Shown here: one piece after another, positions 34,359-42,341 of the stretch
Numbering within the stretch: position 1 is the first letter of the stretch
How the letters are laid out: each line of letters starts with the position of its first letter
Origin: Akkermansia sp.
GTDB lineage: Bacteria > Verrucomicrobiota > Verrucomicrobiia > Verrucomicrobiales > Akkermansiaceae
Direction: 5' to 3'
Length of the DNA: 61,870 nt
Assembly (NCBI GenBank): GCA_017415995.1
Contig: JAFQDN010000052.1
Coordinates: forward strand, 1 to 61,870
Made by a program: the position numbers and the translations under genes
The notes under the pieces: generated by a model
Database searches by the model: none
Seen by the model: the letters and a program-made list of their open reading frames with translations, nothing else
Told to the model about the DNA's origin: nothing

Positions 34359-35339
34359 ATGAAGACACCTGTAACCGTAACCGTGACCGGCGCCGCCGGT
34401 AACATTGCATATTCCCTTCTGTTCCGCATCGCAGCCGGTGAAATGCTGGGTGCAGACCAGCCCGTTATTCTGAAGCTCCTGGAAATCACGCCGTGCCTTG
34501 AGAAGCTCAACGGCGTCGTGATGGAGTTGCAGGACTGCGCCTTCCCGCTGGTGCAGGAGATTGTAGCAACCGATGATCCCGCCGTGGCATTCAAGAATGC
34601 AGACTGGTGCATGCTGGTAGGTTCCGTACCCCGCAAGGCCGGTATGGAGCGCAAGGACCTGCTGTCCATCAACGGCAAGGTATTTGTGGGTCAAGGCAAG
34701 TCCATTGCTGAGAATGCAGCTCCCGGCTGCAAGGTATTCGTGGTGGGTAACCCCTGCAACACGAACTGCCTGATTGCCATGCACAATGCAACCGGCATGC
34801 CCAAGGAAAACTTCTTCGCCATGACGATGCTTGACGAGTACCGAGCCAAGGCTCAGCTTGCAGCCAAGGCCGGCGTGCAGGTGTCCGACGTGACGAACAT
34901 GACCATCTGGGGCAACCACTCCGCCACCCAGTACCCGGACTACACCAATGCCAAGATTTGTGGCAAGCCCGTAACGGAGGTTATCTCTGACACGGAGTGG
35001 CTGCAGACGGACTTCATCAAGACCGTGCAGCAGCGTGGTGCAGCCATCATTCAGGCTCGCGGACTTTCCTCCGCCGCATCCGCAGCTAATGCAGCGCTGA
35101 TGACAGTGAAGAACCTGACCACGCCGACCGCTGAGGGTGACTGGTACTCCGTAGCCCGCTACAGCGATGGCACCAAGTATGGACTGCCGGAGGGCATCAT
35201 CTGCTCCATGCCGAGCCGCACCGAGGCTGACGGCACGCTGACCATCGTGGAGGGACTGCCTATCGACGAGTTCTCCCGTGCTAAGATTGACGCTTCCTGC
35301 AAGGAGCTCATGGAGGAGCGCGCAGAGGTGCTCGGCTAA
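34359..35339 (+). CDS. mdh: NAD-dependent malate dehydrogenase
   Basis: The protein has 326 residues, like cytosolic-type MDH. Nucleotide-binding [13 protein letters not shown] is at the N-terminus. The mobile loop [13 protein letters not shown] supplies two substrate arginines, GNPCNTN follows, and [12 protein letters not shown] carries the catalytic His. The block that is usually TRLDHNRA reads TMLDEYRA: the Asp and Arg are kept, but Arg to Met and Asn to Tyr changes flank them. It oxidises malate to oxaloacetate in central metabolism. Monocistronic, with a strong terminator 22 nt after the stop. Confidence 0.92.
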   Translation: MKTPVTVTVTGAAGNIAYSLLFRIAAGEMLGADQPVILKLLEITPCLEKLNGVVMELQDCAFPLVQEIVATDDPAVAFKNADWCMLVGSVPRKAGMERKDLLSINGKVFVGQGKSIAENAAPGCKVFVVGNPCNTNCLIAMHNATGMPKENFFAMTMLDEYRAKAQLAAKAGVQVSDVTNMTIWGNHSATQYPDYTNAKICGKPVTEVISDTEWLQTDFIKTVQQRGAAIIQARGLSSAASAANAALMTVKNLTTPTAEGDWYSVARYSDGTKYGLPEGIICSMPSRTEADGTLTIVEGLPIDEFSRAKIDASCKELMEERAEVLG

Positions 35340-35360
35340 ACCGTTGCAATTATTCATCAA

Positions 35361-35398
35361 CAAAACACCCGCAGAGAATTTTCCCTGCGGGTGTTTTG
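35361..35398 (+). terminator. Intrinsic terminator of mdh
   Basis: Perfect 14-bp stem CAAAACACCCGCAG (35361-35374) and CTGCGGGTGTTTTG (35385-35398) with a 10-nt loop. The A-rich 5' arm and T-rich 3' arm would let it work in both directions. Confidence 0.85.
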
Positions 35399-35509
35399 GC
35401 TACCATGAGGAGCAAGCAAGCGTCGCCGGCAAAGGCGGTTTTGCGGTCCCGTTAACGGTAACGCGCAACTTGTAAATGGCTCCGCCCTTTCCGCGCAAGG
35501 CAGAAAGAC

Positions 35510-36841
35510 TTACCCCTTGCGGAACCAGCCACGGAATTTGGCATAACCAAGCACGCTGAGTCCGAAAACCAAGCAGCAAAGCCCGAACCACACCCCGCCT
35601 CCGCTCATGAATACGATAGGAGCAAAGGTGACAAGGGAAATCTCCACCGGGGCAATAAACAGGTAGGCAAGCGCATAACTGTCCAAGCAACGGGAACGCA
35701 TGTCCGGATCCGCCACGCGCAACAACGCAATCCCCATGGCTACAGTACCGGTACACCAGCCCCACGTGAGGAGAGCCTTCTCGAACCAGCAATCCTTCTG
35801 CATCATGCGGCCGATGAGGAAGACATAAGCACCGGTGCATATTAAACCTGCAAGAAGCAGCACCGCCAAGGGCTGCCAGTATGCAATCACTACGGAAATT
35901 TTGATACCGGAAATGCCAAAGGCAACGAGGAAATCCGTCATCATGCCGCTGATATGGCTGATAGTTTGCGGACAAGTATAGCGCATAGCACCGGTGGCAG
36001 CAAAAAGCTTACGCAAAATAACACCGACCACAAAGGCACAACTGAATATCGGCAACTCCAAGCCCGGCACCCACATGGCAACAAGTTTGCTGAGCGCGTA
36101 GCCCCCTAATGCAATAAACGCTACGAACGTAAAATTAAGGGTTAATGAATCAATGGATATGGAAGAGCAAGTATCTGTACCAAGGCGGGGACGGTGTACC
36201 CCCGGAGACAATAAACCCGTGCGTAATTCCTGAGGCAAAGCATCATAACCGGAGAGAAAGGAAGTATACCCCCGCCGCGTAGCCCATTTAATAATAGGCA
36301 ATCCCAAGAGCACGCAACTGACAATGCCGACGGTGGCCGTAGTCATGGCCAAGGTGTAAATATCCTCATTACCGAGTTTGCGGCAAGCCTCGCCCACGGC
36401 ACCGGCTGTACCGTGACCACCGCAATAACCGCAGCCCAACAGTATGCCGAACACATCCTCAATTTCCGGCCAAAGCCATTGCAAAACAAACAACGTCAGC
36501 AATATACCCAAAGCCCATTGAAATAACAAAGCGGCCTGGGAATACGCCCACATTCGCCCTACGGAAGCCCCCTGCTCTTCACCGCGACGAGAGGTAAGAG
36601 CCAGAGCCGAGAAAATGAAGGCAATGAGCATAGCAGCATAGGTTCCCATGTTGGTAGAGAGTGGCAACACCGCTCCACCCCCGGGTCCCAAAGCCAAGCC
36701 CATAAAACCTGCCGCCAAACTCGGAGGAATGAAGAAGCGCTGCATCAGCCTGACCTTTACACGCAACCATTTGCACAACAATAACAAGCAAGAAATAATA
36801 CCAACATCTACAAACAAAGTCCAAGGAGTAAATGATTCCAT
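35510..36841 (-). CDS. GltS-type sodium/glutamate symporter family protein
   Basis: The protein has 443 residues with about 12 hydrophobic segments in two related halves. CGYCGGHGTAGAVGEA (about 135-150) matches the GGHGTA re-entrant loop of GltS, and the second half has the related WGWCTGTVAMGIALL. The loop between the halves is longer and carries SLTLNFTFVAFIAL. It would import glutamate or a related acidic compound with sodium; the true substrate is uncertain, so I give no symbol. The -10 ends 6 nt before the ATG, so the mRNA should be leaderless. Confidence 0.8.
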   Translation of the reverse strand: MESFTPWTLFVDVGIISCLLLLCKWLRVKVRLMQRFFIPPSLAAGFMGLALGPGGGAVLPLSTNMGTYAAMLIAFIFSALALTSRRGEEQGASVGRMWAYSQAALLFQWALGILLTLFVLQWLWPEIEDVFGILLGCGYCGGHGTAGAVGEACRKLGNEDIYTLAMTTATVGIVSCVLLGLPIIKWATRRGYTSFLSGYDALPQELRTGLLSPGVHRPRLGTDTCSSISIDSLTLNFTFVAFIALGGYALSKLVAMWVPGLELPIFSCAFVVGVILRKLFAATGAMRYTCPQTISHISGMMTDFLVAFGISGIKISVVIAYWQPLAVLLLAGLICTGAYVFLIGRMMQKDCWFEKALLTWGWCTGTVAMGIALLRVADPDMRSRCLDSYALAYLFIAPVEISLVTFAPIVFMSGGGVWFGLCCLVFGLSVLGYAKFRGWFRKG

Positions 36842-36847
36842 AGTGCC

Positions 36848-36875
36848 ATTATCGCACGTTCATCCCACTTTGCAA
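36848..36875 (-). promoter_or_regulatory. Putative leaderless promoter of the gltS-like gene
   Basis: Minus strand: TTGCAA (36875-36870), 16 nt, GATAAT (36853-36848), 6 nt to the ATG at 36841. Confidence 0.65.
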
Positions 36876-36902
36876 GTTTTTACGTGCATTTCAACTTATT
36901 AC

Positions 36903-36931
36903 TTGACACTATAACACAAAATCCCCATACT
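36903..36931 (+). promoter_or_regulatory. Putative promoter of the first tandem lipoprotein
   Basis: TTGACA (36903-36908), 17 nt, CATACT (36926-36931). The leader to the ATG at 36999 is about 60 nt. Confidence 0.6.
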
Positions 36932-36998
36932 GACAGCCACAAACACCTTGCACGCGAGTGCCGATAAGGCATACAGACCAAACAGCTGATAAAAAGAA

Positions 36999-37418
36999 AT
37001 GAAGATACAGAACATACTTGCACTGATAACCGTGCCGGGCATATGCCTTACCCTCTCCTCATGTTCCCGCAATGCAGCGGAAGTGATGGCAGAGGCCTGC
37101 GCGCTCATCGAAAATGCAGCCGAGGTGCTGAATAAAGCAACTCCGGCCAATGCGGAAGAATCAGCCGATGACTTGGTAGACATTGCGGATGATATGGCGG
37201 ACCTGGCTAACTACATTCAGGAAAATAACGATACGTTTAAGCAGGAATTAGATGCTATGAGTGACTCCGAGCGGGAAATCATCTTGGCAGGGCTCCTGAA
37301 AGCAACCATCACCCTGCAAAAATCCACAGAAAAAGCAATAGCAAACGGCGCCATGGACAATCCCAAGCTCAAAGCAGCCTTCGAGCGGCTTAATCGGGAA
37401 TTTAATGCTATGAATTAA
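36999..37418 (+). CDS. Small helical lipoprotein (tandem copy A)
   Basis: The protein has 139 residues. MKIQNILALITVPGICLTLSSC is a lipoprotein signal with lipobox LSSC (Cys22). The mature part is almost all helix, acidic and Ala-rich, with SRNAAEVMAEAC, LNKATPANAEES and a closing FERLNREFNAMN. It aligns along its whole length with the next gene and has the same length, so the pair arose by tandem duplication. The function is unknown; envelope anchoring is the only visible clue. It has its own promoter. Confidence 0.75.
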   Translation: MKIQNILALITVPGICLTLSSCSRNAAEVMAEACALIENAAEVLNKATPANAEESADDLVDIADDMADLANYIQENNDTFKQELDAMSDSEREIILAGLLKATITLQKSTEKAIANGAMDNPKLKAAFERLNREFNAMN

Positions 37419-37428
37419 CATTTTTAGC

Positions 37429-37456
37429 TTGACGCGCAGCTCCCGGCATGCATAAT
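37429..37456 (+). promoter_or_regulatory. Putative promoter of the second tandem lipoprotein
   Basis: TTGACG (37429-37434), 16 nt, CATAAT (37451-37456), beginning 11 nt after the stop of copy A. The leader to 37520 is about 55-60 nt, as for copy A. Confidence 0.65.
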
Positions 37457-37519
37457 GAATAATAAGTAGTCACGCATAAAAAACGTGACCGTAACCACAA
37501 CAAACCAAATCGGATATAC

Positions 37520-37939
37520 ATGAAGACACTACACATACTGGCACTGGCAGCAGTACCGGCCATCTGCGTTTCCCTTACCTCCTGCTCCCGCAGTGCAGCG
37601 GATGTGATGACGGAAGCATGCGACATCATCAAAGAAGCCTCCGAGGCTTTGAGCAAGGCCACCCCGGCCAATGCAAAGGATGTTGCAGACGAAATCAACA
37701 GCTTGGCTGAAGATATGGAAGCCTTGGCTAAATACACCAAGGAAAACAATGAAGCATTGGAAGCTGAAGCAAATGCAATGACCCCTGCAGATAAGGAGAA
37801 AATGGAGCAGGAATTCATGGCAGCAGCCATCGCTTACATGGGGGCTCACCAAAAAGCTCAGGAAAGCGGAGCATTCCAATCAACCGAGCTTACGAATGCC
37901 ATTAAACGCTTTGACCAAGCCGTCAGCGGTCTCAAATAA
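37520..37939 (+). CDS. Small helical lipoprotein (tandem copy B)
   Basis: The protein has 139 residues with signal MKTLHILALAAVPAICVSLTSC (lipobox LTSC, Cys22). The mature part shares with copy A the blocks SRSAADVMTEAC, LSKATPANAKD, LAEDMEALAKYTKENN and a final KRFDQAVSGLK. It is helical and acidic; a short coiled coil is likely. It is followed by a textbook intrinsic terminator, so each copy is its own transcription unit. Function unknown. Confidence 0.75.
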   Translation: MKTLHILALAAVPAICVSLTSCSRSAADVMTEACDIIKEASEALSKATPANAKDVADEINSLAEDMEALAKYTKENNEALEAEANAMTPADKEKMEQEFMAAAIAYMGAHQKAQESGAFQSTELTNAIKRFDQAVSGLK

Positions 37940-37962
37940 ACAACAACATTTTTCCCTTATCA

Positions 37963-37998
37963 GCAACGGTGAACAGGGTTGTTCACCGTTGCTTTTTT
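37963..37998 (+). terminator. Intrinsic terminator of lipoprotein copy B
   Basis: Perfect 13-bp stem GCAACGGTGAACA (37963-37975) and TGTTCACCGTTGC (37980-37992), loop GGGT, then TTTTTT (37993-37998). Confidence 0.9.
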
Positions 37999-38098
37999 GT
38001 AACACGCCGTGTAAGTTTTCAGTTGATTTCAAACTACCCGATAAATCGGCGCCTTTTGTGCAAAAAAATCTGCAAGTTATTGAATGGAGAATGCGTAC

Positions 38099-38128
38099 GC
38101 GGTGTCGGAACAAACAAACCGACACCGC
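38099..38128. repeat. Inverted repeat abutting the start of AP2-like copy 2
   Basis: Perfect 10-bp arms GCGGTGTCGG (38099-38108) and CCGACACCGC (38119-38128) around the A-rich loop aacaaacaaa, ending one base before the ATG at 38130. It mirrors the repeat at 7912-7933 in position and loop, but not in arm sequence. Confidence 0.7.
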
Positions 38129-38129
38129 T

Positions 38130-38438
38130 ATGGGCAAAAAGAACATCACACGTTACACGTACGAAAACACGGATTTTCAGGGCTGGAGGGTAAGTATCCA
38201 GCGTTGTGGGCGCATCATCACCCGCTATTTTTCAGATTTACAATACGGCTCGGAGGAAGAATCATACCGACAAGCCGTGGATTACCGGGACGAAGTGTTT
38301 GCGCAAATGGCACAACACCGGGATGACCTGCCGGAATACATGGATACCGAACTGGCGCACCTGCAAGAGCTGCTCCGCCAAAAGGAAACGGCACTTACGC
38401 AGCCGGCTCTGCATCGGGGGTATCGGCGGCGGGGTTAA
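38130..38438 (+). CDS. Small AP2/ERF-like DNA-binding protein (copy 2)
   Basis: The protein has 102 residues from the ATG at 38130. The longer open frame reaching back to 37896 runs through the upstream terminator and the end of copy B and is rejected. The core KNITRYTYENTDFQGWRVSI, ITRYFSDLQYG and ESYRQAVDYRD is shared with the protein at 7936-8199 (25 of 57 identical by hand). Strand-strand-strand-helix order and the GWR..I.R.G pattern suggest an AP2-type DNA-binding fold; that is inference. The C-terminal tail is helical and ends in basic RGYRRRG. Its last 44 nt overlap the converging gene at 38395-38808. Confidence 0.6.
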   Translation: MGKKNITRYTYENTDFQGWRVSIQRCGRIITRYFSDLQYGSEEESYRQAVDYRDEVFAQMAQHRDDLPEYMDTELAHLQELLRQKETALTQPALHRGYRRRG

Positions 38439-38808
38439 GCATGGGGAAAAGGAGCTCACGCAAGGGCACGCAGCCGTAATAGTCCGCCTTTTCAATACGC
38501 ATCAGGTGGATGGTGATTTGTTGCAGGCAAGAGACGAGCTGCTGCTTTTCCTGCGGGTGGTTTTCTATATAACGCCACAATTCATTGGTATCTGTGCGTT
38601 CATGAAGAGCATGGAGGAAGCGGAAATTATCCTGCAAAGCACTTACGGCAGCAGAAGCGGTATAGGAATCCTGCACACCGGCCAACACATCCCGCTGAGC
38701 TGTAAGCCCCGAGGAAAGCGTGGCACAGAGGGATTCCGCACTCTCAGCGGCGTGTACTCCGCATGCCGCTGCCACACATATGCCGGATAAAAATAAAAAC
38801 TGCTTCAT
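38395..38808 (-). CDS. Small exported helical protein
   Basis: The protein has 137 residues with signal peptide MKQFLFLSGICVAAACGVHAAES (cut after HAA, about residue 21). The mature part is helical with three Cys and ends in a Pro/Ala-rich acidic tail. No family recognised. It has a strong promoter whose -10 ends 6 nt before the ATG. Its 3' end overlaps the end of the AP2-like gene by 44 nt in the opposite direction, so the two transcripts are antisense at their tails. Confidence 0.7.
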   Translation of the reverse strand: MKQFLFLSGICVAAACGVHAAESAESLCATLSSGLTAQRDVLAGVQDSYTASAAVSALQDNFRFLHALHERTDTNELWRYIENHPQEKQQLVSCLQQITIHLMRIEKADYYGCVPLRELLFPMLNPAADTPDAEPAA

Positions 38809-38814
38809 GCCTGA

Positions 38815-38843
38815 ATTTTAGAGACAAAGCGCAGGGTTGTCAA
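38815..38843 (-). promoter_or_regulatory. Putative leaderless promoter of the small exported protein
   Basis: Minus strand: TTGACA (38843-38838), 17 nt, TAAAAT (38820-38815), exactly 6 nt to the ATG at 38808. This is the best-matching leaderless promoter in the window. Confidence 0.75.
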
Positions 38844-38883
38844 GCGGAATGATACTTACGTGCGCGGAATGTGCAGTTTTTTC

Positions 38884-38912
38884 TTGGCAAAGGGGGGCGA
38901 AAATTGTAAAAT
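38884..38912 (+). promoter_or_regulatory. Putative kdsB-uppS promoter
   Basis: TTGGCA (38884-38889), 17 nt, TAAAAT (38907-38912). Leader of about 27 nt to the ATG at 38946. Confidence 0.65.
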
Positions 38913-38945
38913 AGGGTCGGTTAAAATTAACACACACAATCGGCC

Positions 38946-39767
38946 ATGTCTCAATCCATCCTCATCGTCATTCCGGCTCGCTATGCGTCCACCCGCCTGC
39001 CGGGCAAGCCCCTTGTCAAAATAGCCGGCAAGGAAATGATACGCCGAGTGGCAGAAATAGCGGACTCCATATGCCGCCACAACGAGAATTGCAGCTATGT
39101 AGTGGCAACAGATGACACCCGCATCTTGGATTTCTGCAACGGTGCCGGCATACCGGCCGTGATGACGGCTGAAACATGCCGCAGTGGCACGGAACGTTGT
39201 TGGGATGCCGTGCGCAGCCAAGAAAACGCACCGGATTTCATTATCAACCTGCAAGGGGACAACCCTCTCTGCCCGCCGTGGGTTATCCAGCAACTCATAG
39301 ATGAGTGGAAAGCCACCCCGGCCGATGTATTCACCCCGTGCATCCACTTGGATTGGAATGAGTATGACCGACTGGTGGAAAGCAAGAAAACCACCCCCTA
39401 CAGCGGCACAACCGTGCTGGTGGACAAAGACGGCTACGCCATGGCATTCTCCAAGAGCACCATACCGGCCATCCGCAAACCGGAAAAAGCACGCGCCACC
39501 CTCGAAAAGAGCCCGGTGCGCCGCCACGTGGGACTGTATGCCTACACCCTCAGTGCCCTCAAGAACTATTTTGAGCTACCGGAATCCGACTACGAGATTG
39601 GCAGCGTGGAGGGGCTGGAACAAATGCGATTCCTCTACAATGGATTGCGCGTAAAAATGGTGGAAGTAAACTACCGAGGACGTAAAACCACCAGCGGGGT
39701 GGACTCACCGGAGGATATTGAGCGAGTGGAGGCAATCCTCGCAGAATACGGAGAATATGAGCTCTGA
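38946..39767 (+). CDS. kdsB: 3-deoxy-manno-octulosonate cytidylyltransferase
   Basis: The protein has 273 residues. Nucleotide-binding IPARYASTRLPGKPL is at the N-terminus, followed by VVATDDTRI, the TAETCRSGTERCWDA block, INLQGDNPL (metal-binding Asp), and the C-terminal HVGLYAYTLSAL and GVDSPEDIERVE. It activates Kdo as CMP-Kdo for the LPS inner core, in the cytoplasm. Its presence shows that the organism makes Kdo-containing LPS. uppS overlaps its end by 11 nt. Confidence 0.95.
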   Translation: MSQSILIVIPARYASTRLPGKPLVKIAGKEMIRRVAEIADSICRHNENCSYVVATDDTRILDFCNGAGIPAVMTAETCRSGTERCWDAVRSQENAPDFIINLQGDNPLCPPWVIQQLIDEWKATPADVFTPCIHLDWNEYDRLVESKKTTPYSGTTVLVDKDGYAMAFSKSTIPAIRKPEKARATLEKSPVRRHVGLYAYTLSALKNYFELPESDYEIGSVEGLEQMRFLYNGLRVKMVEVNYRGRKTTSGVDSPEDIERVEAILAEYGEYEL

Positions 39768-40482
39768 TACGCACACAGGCACCATCAAAATTCCTCAGCA
39801 CATTGCCATCATCATGGATGGCAATGGCCGCTGGGCGGCGCAAAACAAAGTCTCGCGCTCCAAAGGGCATGAGACCGGGGGCAAAACCGTGCAACGCGTG
39901 CTGGATTTGTGCATAGAGCGGGGCATACCATGGCTCACGCTCTACGCATTTTCCACAGAAAACTGGGGGCGCTCCCGCATAGAGGTAAGCTACCTCATGA
40001 ACATGCTTGCCAAGTTCCTGAAGGAGAGGCTACCGGAACTCATGGCCAAAAACGTCAGGTTGCATGCCATCGGCGAATTAGACATGCTACCGAAAAAATG
40101 CCGCAAACAGCTGGACGAATGCTTGCAGAAAACGGCAAACAACACCGCCATGAACTTGGTGCTGGCACTCTCCTACGGCTCACGCCAAGAAATTACGGCT
40201 GCCGCGAGAAAACTGGCTGAAATGGTACAACGCGGCGAGCTGAATGCTCAGGATATTACCCCGGAGATGTTAGGCAACCAACTGTACACCGCCGGCATGC
40301 CGGACCCCGACCTACTCATCCGCACCAGCGGAGAGATGCGCATCTCCAACTACTTGCTCTGGCAAATCAGTTACTCAGAATTATGGGTAACGGACGTACT
40401 GTGGCCGGACTTCGGGGCAGAGGATTTGGACGCAGCCCTGAGAGCCTACACCGCCCGCGACCGTCGCTTCGGCAAGCGCTGA
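39757..40482 (+). CDS. uppS: Undecaprenyl diphosphate synthase
   Basis: The protein has 241 residues from the ATG at 39757, which overlaps the kdsB stop; the in-frame ATG at 39718 lies deeper inside kdsB. Cis-prenyltransferase motifs are IAIIMDGNGRWA (catalytic Asp), KGHETGGKT, LYAFSTENWGR, ALSYGSRQEI and PDPDLLIRTSGEMRISNYLLWQ, then SELWVTDVLWPDF. It builds the C55 lipid carrier for peptidoglycan and O-antigen. The link with kdsB puts two envelope precursor steps in one operon. Confidence 0.95.
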   Translation: MSSDTHTGTIKIPQHIAIIMDGNGRWAAQNKVSRSKGHETGGKTVQRVLDLCIERGIPWLTLYAFSTENWGRSRIEVSYLMNMLAKFLKERLPELMAKNVRLHAIGELDMLPKKCRKQLDECLQKTANNTAMNLVLALSYGSRQEITAAARKLAEMVQRGELNAQDITPEMLGNQLYTAGMPDPDLLIRTSGEMRISNYLLWQISYSELWVTDVLWPDFGAEDLDAALRAYTARDRRFGKR

Positions 40483-40582
40483 AACAGCTTTCCCCCGCTC
40501 TTCACGGCGCACAAACCACCGTTGCTGTACAAAAAATACCGGAACAGGGCGCAAAAAATGCACATTTTCCGGAAAAGGATGA

Positions 40583-40611
40583 TTGACGTACACGGAAATA
40601 TGGTGTAATAT
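40583..40611 (+). promoter_or_regulatory. Putative promoter of the pilus/secretion module
   Basis: TTGACG (40583-40588), 17 nt, TAATAT (40606-40611). The leader to the GTG at 40674 is about 55 nt. Confidence 0.65.
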
Positions 40612-40673
40612 AGAGGACAGGTGCAGGACTCCGGTCATGCGCCGTGGCTTAATACTTCACCACTCTCCGTCCC

Positions 40674-42296
40674 GTGTACTCGAACGAAAATTATCTTCTG
40701 GATCTTCTGGTAGAAGCCGGCGCAATAGACGCCGGAACGCTTGATGGCATCAAGGCAGAGCTTTCACCGCTCGACAGCGCCATTGACTACCTGATTAAAA
40801 ACAATTTTTTAACAGCGGAATACATTGCCCAGGTAGCAGCCTACAACTCCGCCATGGAGTATGTGGATTTGACCACCTTTGAGGTGGATCCCAACATCAT
40901 CTCCGGCATCAGCGGCGAATTGGCGCGCCGCGTGGGCTTCCTCCCCATCGGGGACGATGGTTACTCTCTGCAGGTAGCGATTGCCGACCCGTTCGACATG
41001 GAAACCCTGGACAGCCTGCCCCAGTTCCTCGGGCGCGAGGTCTCCTTCTTCGTAGCCTCGGAAGCCGGGCTCAAAAAAGCCATCGACAAGTATTATCCGG
41101 AGAAGAAACAGCATGCCAAGGGCGACTCGGAAGCACCCATCATTGAGCTGATAGACAACATGTTCAACGAGGCGCACGAGATGCGGGCATCCGATATTCA
41201 CATTGAGCCGATGGAAGACCGCATCCGCATGCGTTACCGCGTGGACGGTCGCTTGGTAGAGGTGGCAAACCACCCCAAGAAACTGCTCGGCTCCATTGTT
41301 GCCCGACTCAAGGTCATGAGCTCCAGCATGAGCATTGCGGAAAAACGCGTTCCGCAGGACGGCCGTATTGAGATGGACCTGCGAGACGGCGCTCATATTG
41401 ACCTGCGTGTCAGCACCATCCCCACCAACCACGGCGAATCCGTCGTCATGCGTATTTTGGACAAATCCGCCCTTTCCCTCGGGCTGCCGCAGCTCGGCTT
41501 CCTTTCCGACGACGAGGCAACTTTCGATCGCTTAGTCACCCTGCCGGATGGCGTCATCCTGGTAACAGGCCCCACCGGTTCCGGTAAAACCACGACACTG
41601 TACGCCTGTCTGAACCACCTGAACCGCCCGGACAAGAAAATCATCACCGCGGAAGACCCCGTGGAATATGAGATGGCCGGCATTAACCAAGTGATGATTC
41701 GCTCGGAAATCGGCATGACTTTTGCCGCTGCCCTCCGAGCCATGCTCCGCCAAGCCCCGAACATCATCATGGTGGGTGAAATTCGAGACGGGGAGACCGC
41801 CGGCATTGCCATTCAGGCAGCTATGACGGGTCACCTCGTCCTCTCCACCCTGCACACCAATGATGCCCCCTCCTCCGTAGCCCGACTTGCGGACATGGGC
41901 ATCGACCGCTTCCTCATCGCCTCCGCCGTGCGCGCCATCATGGCACAGCGTCTTTGCCGCAGCCTTTGCTCCTGCCGCATACCGGGACAGCTCACGCAAA
42001 AGCAGGCGGAAACCCTCGGCATCGACATCAACCGCCAAGTCATGGTTGCCAACCCGAACGGTTGTGCAAAATGCCGTGGTAAAGGCATGAAGGGACGAAT
42101 GGGAATCTTTGAAATCTTCCAAGTCACGGACGATGTACGCGGACTCATCAACTCCAACCTTACATCCGCCCAGTTGCGCAAGCGAGCCCGCGAGCTCGGC
42201 ATGCGCACCCTGCGCGAAGACGGCATCCGCAAAGTATTGGCAGGCCGCACCACGGCAGATGAAATTATCCGCGTAACCACCGGAGACGCCAGCTGA
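40674..42296 (+). CDS. PilB/GspE-type assembly ATPase, first copy
   Basis: The protein has 540 residues starting with GTG at 40674; no in-frame ATG upstream. Residues 1-145 form an MshEN/T2SSE-N-type domain. The ATPase has SDIHIEPMEDRIRMRYRVDG, Walker A GPTGSGKT (about 299-306), the Asp box EDPVEYEM, Walker B MVGEIRDGETA and STLHTNDAPSSVARL. The zinc-knuckle region is unusual, LCRSLCSCRIP then NGCAKCRGKG. It powers pilus or pseudopilus assembly at the inner membrane. A second PilB-like gene follows after 45 nt. Which one is PilB proper cannot be told. Confidence 0.88.
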   Translation: MYSNENYLLDLLVEAGAIDAGTLDGIKAELSPLDSAIDYLIKNNFLTAEYIAQVAAYNSAMEYVDLTTFEVDPNIISGISGELARRVGFLPIGDDGYSLQVAIADPFDMETLDSLPQFLGREVSFFVASEAGLKKAIDKYYPEKKQHAKGDSEAPIIELIDNMFNEAHEMRASDIHIEPMEDRIRMRYRVDGRLVEVANHPKKLLGSIVARLKVMSSSMSIAEKRVPQDGRIEMDLRDGAHIDLRVSTIPTNHGESVVMRILDKSALSLGLPQLGFLSDDEATFDRLVTLPDGVILVTGPTGSGKTTTLYACLNHLNRPDKKIITAEDPVEYEMAGINQVMIRSEIGMTFAAALRAMLRQAPNIIMVGEIRDGETAGIAIQAAMTGHLVLSTLHTNDAPSSVARLADMGIDRFLIASAVRAIMAQRLCRSLCSCRIPGQLTQKQAETLGIDINRQVMVANPNGCAKCRGKGMKGRMGIFEIFQVTDDVRGLINSNLTSAQLRKRARELGMRTLREDGIRKVLAGRTTADEIIRVTTGDAS

Positions 42297-42341
42297 TAAC
42301 CTCACCACAACTTTACTCACCGCACACTTTTCTGATTCGAT

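Noticed and set aside
37896..38129. Long N-terminal extension of the second AP2-like protein
   Set aside because: The frame runs through the tail of the upstream gene and a textbook terminator, and the paralogue at 7936 begins at the equivalent of 38130.
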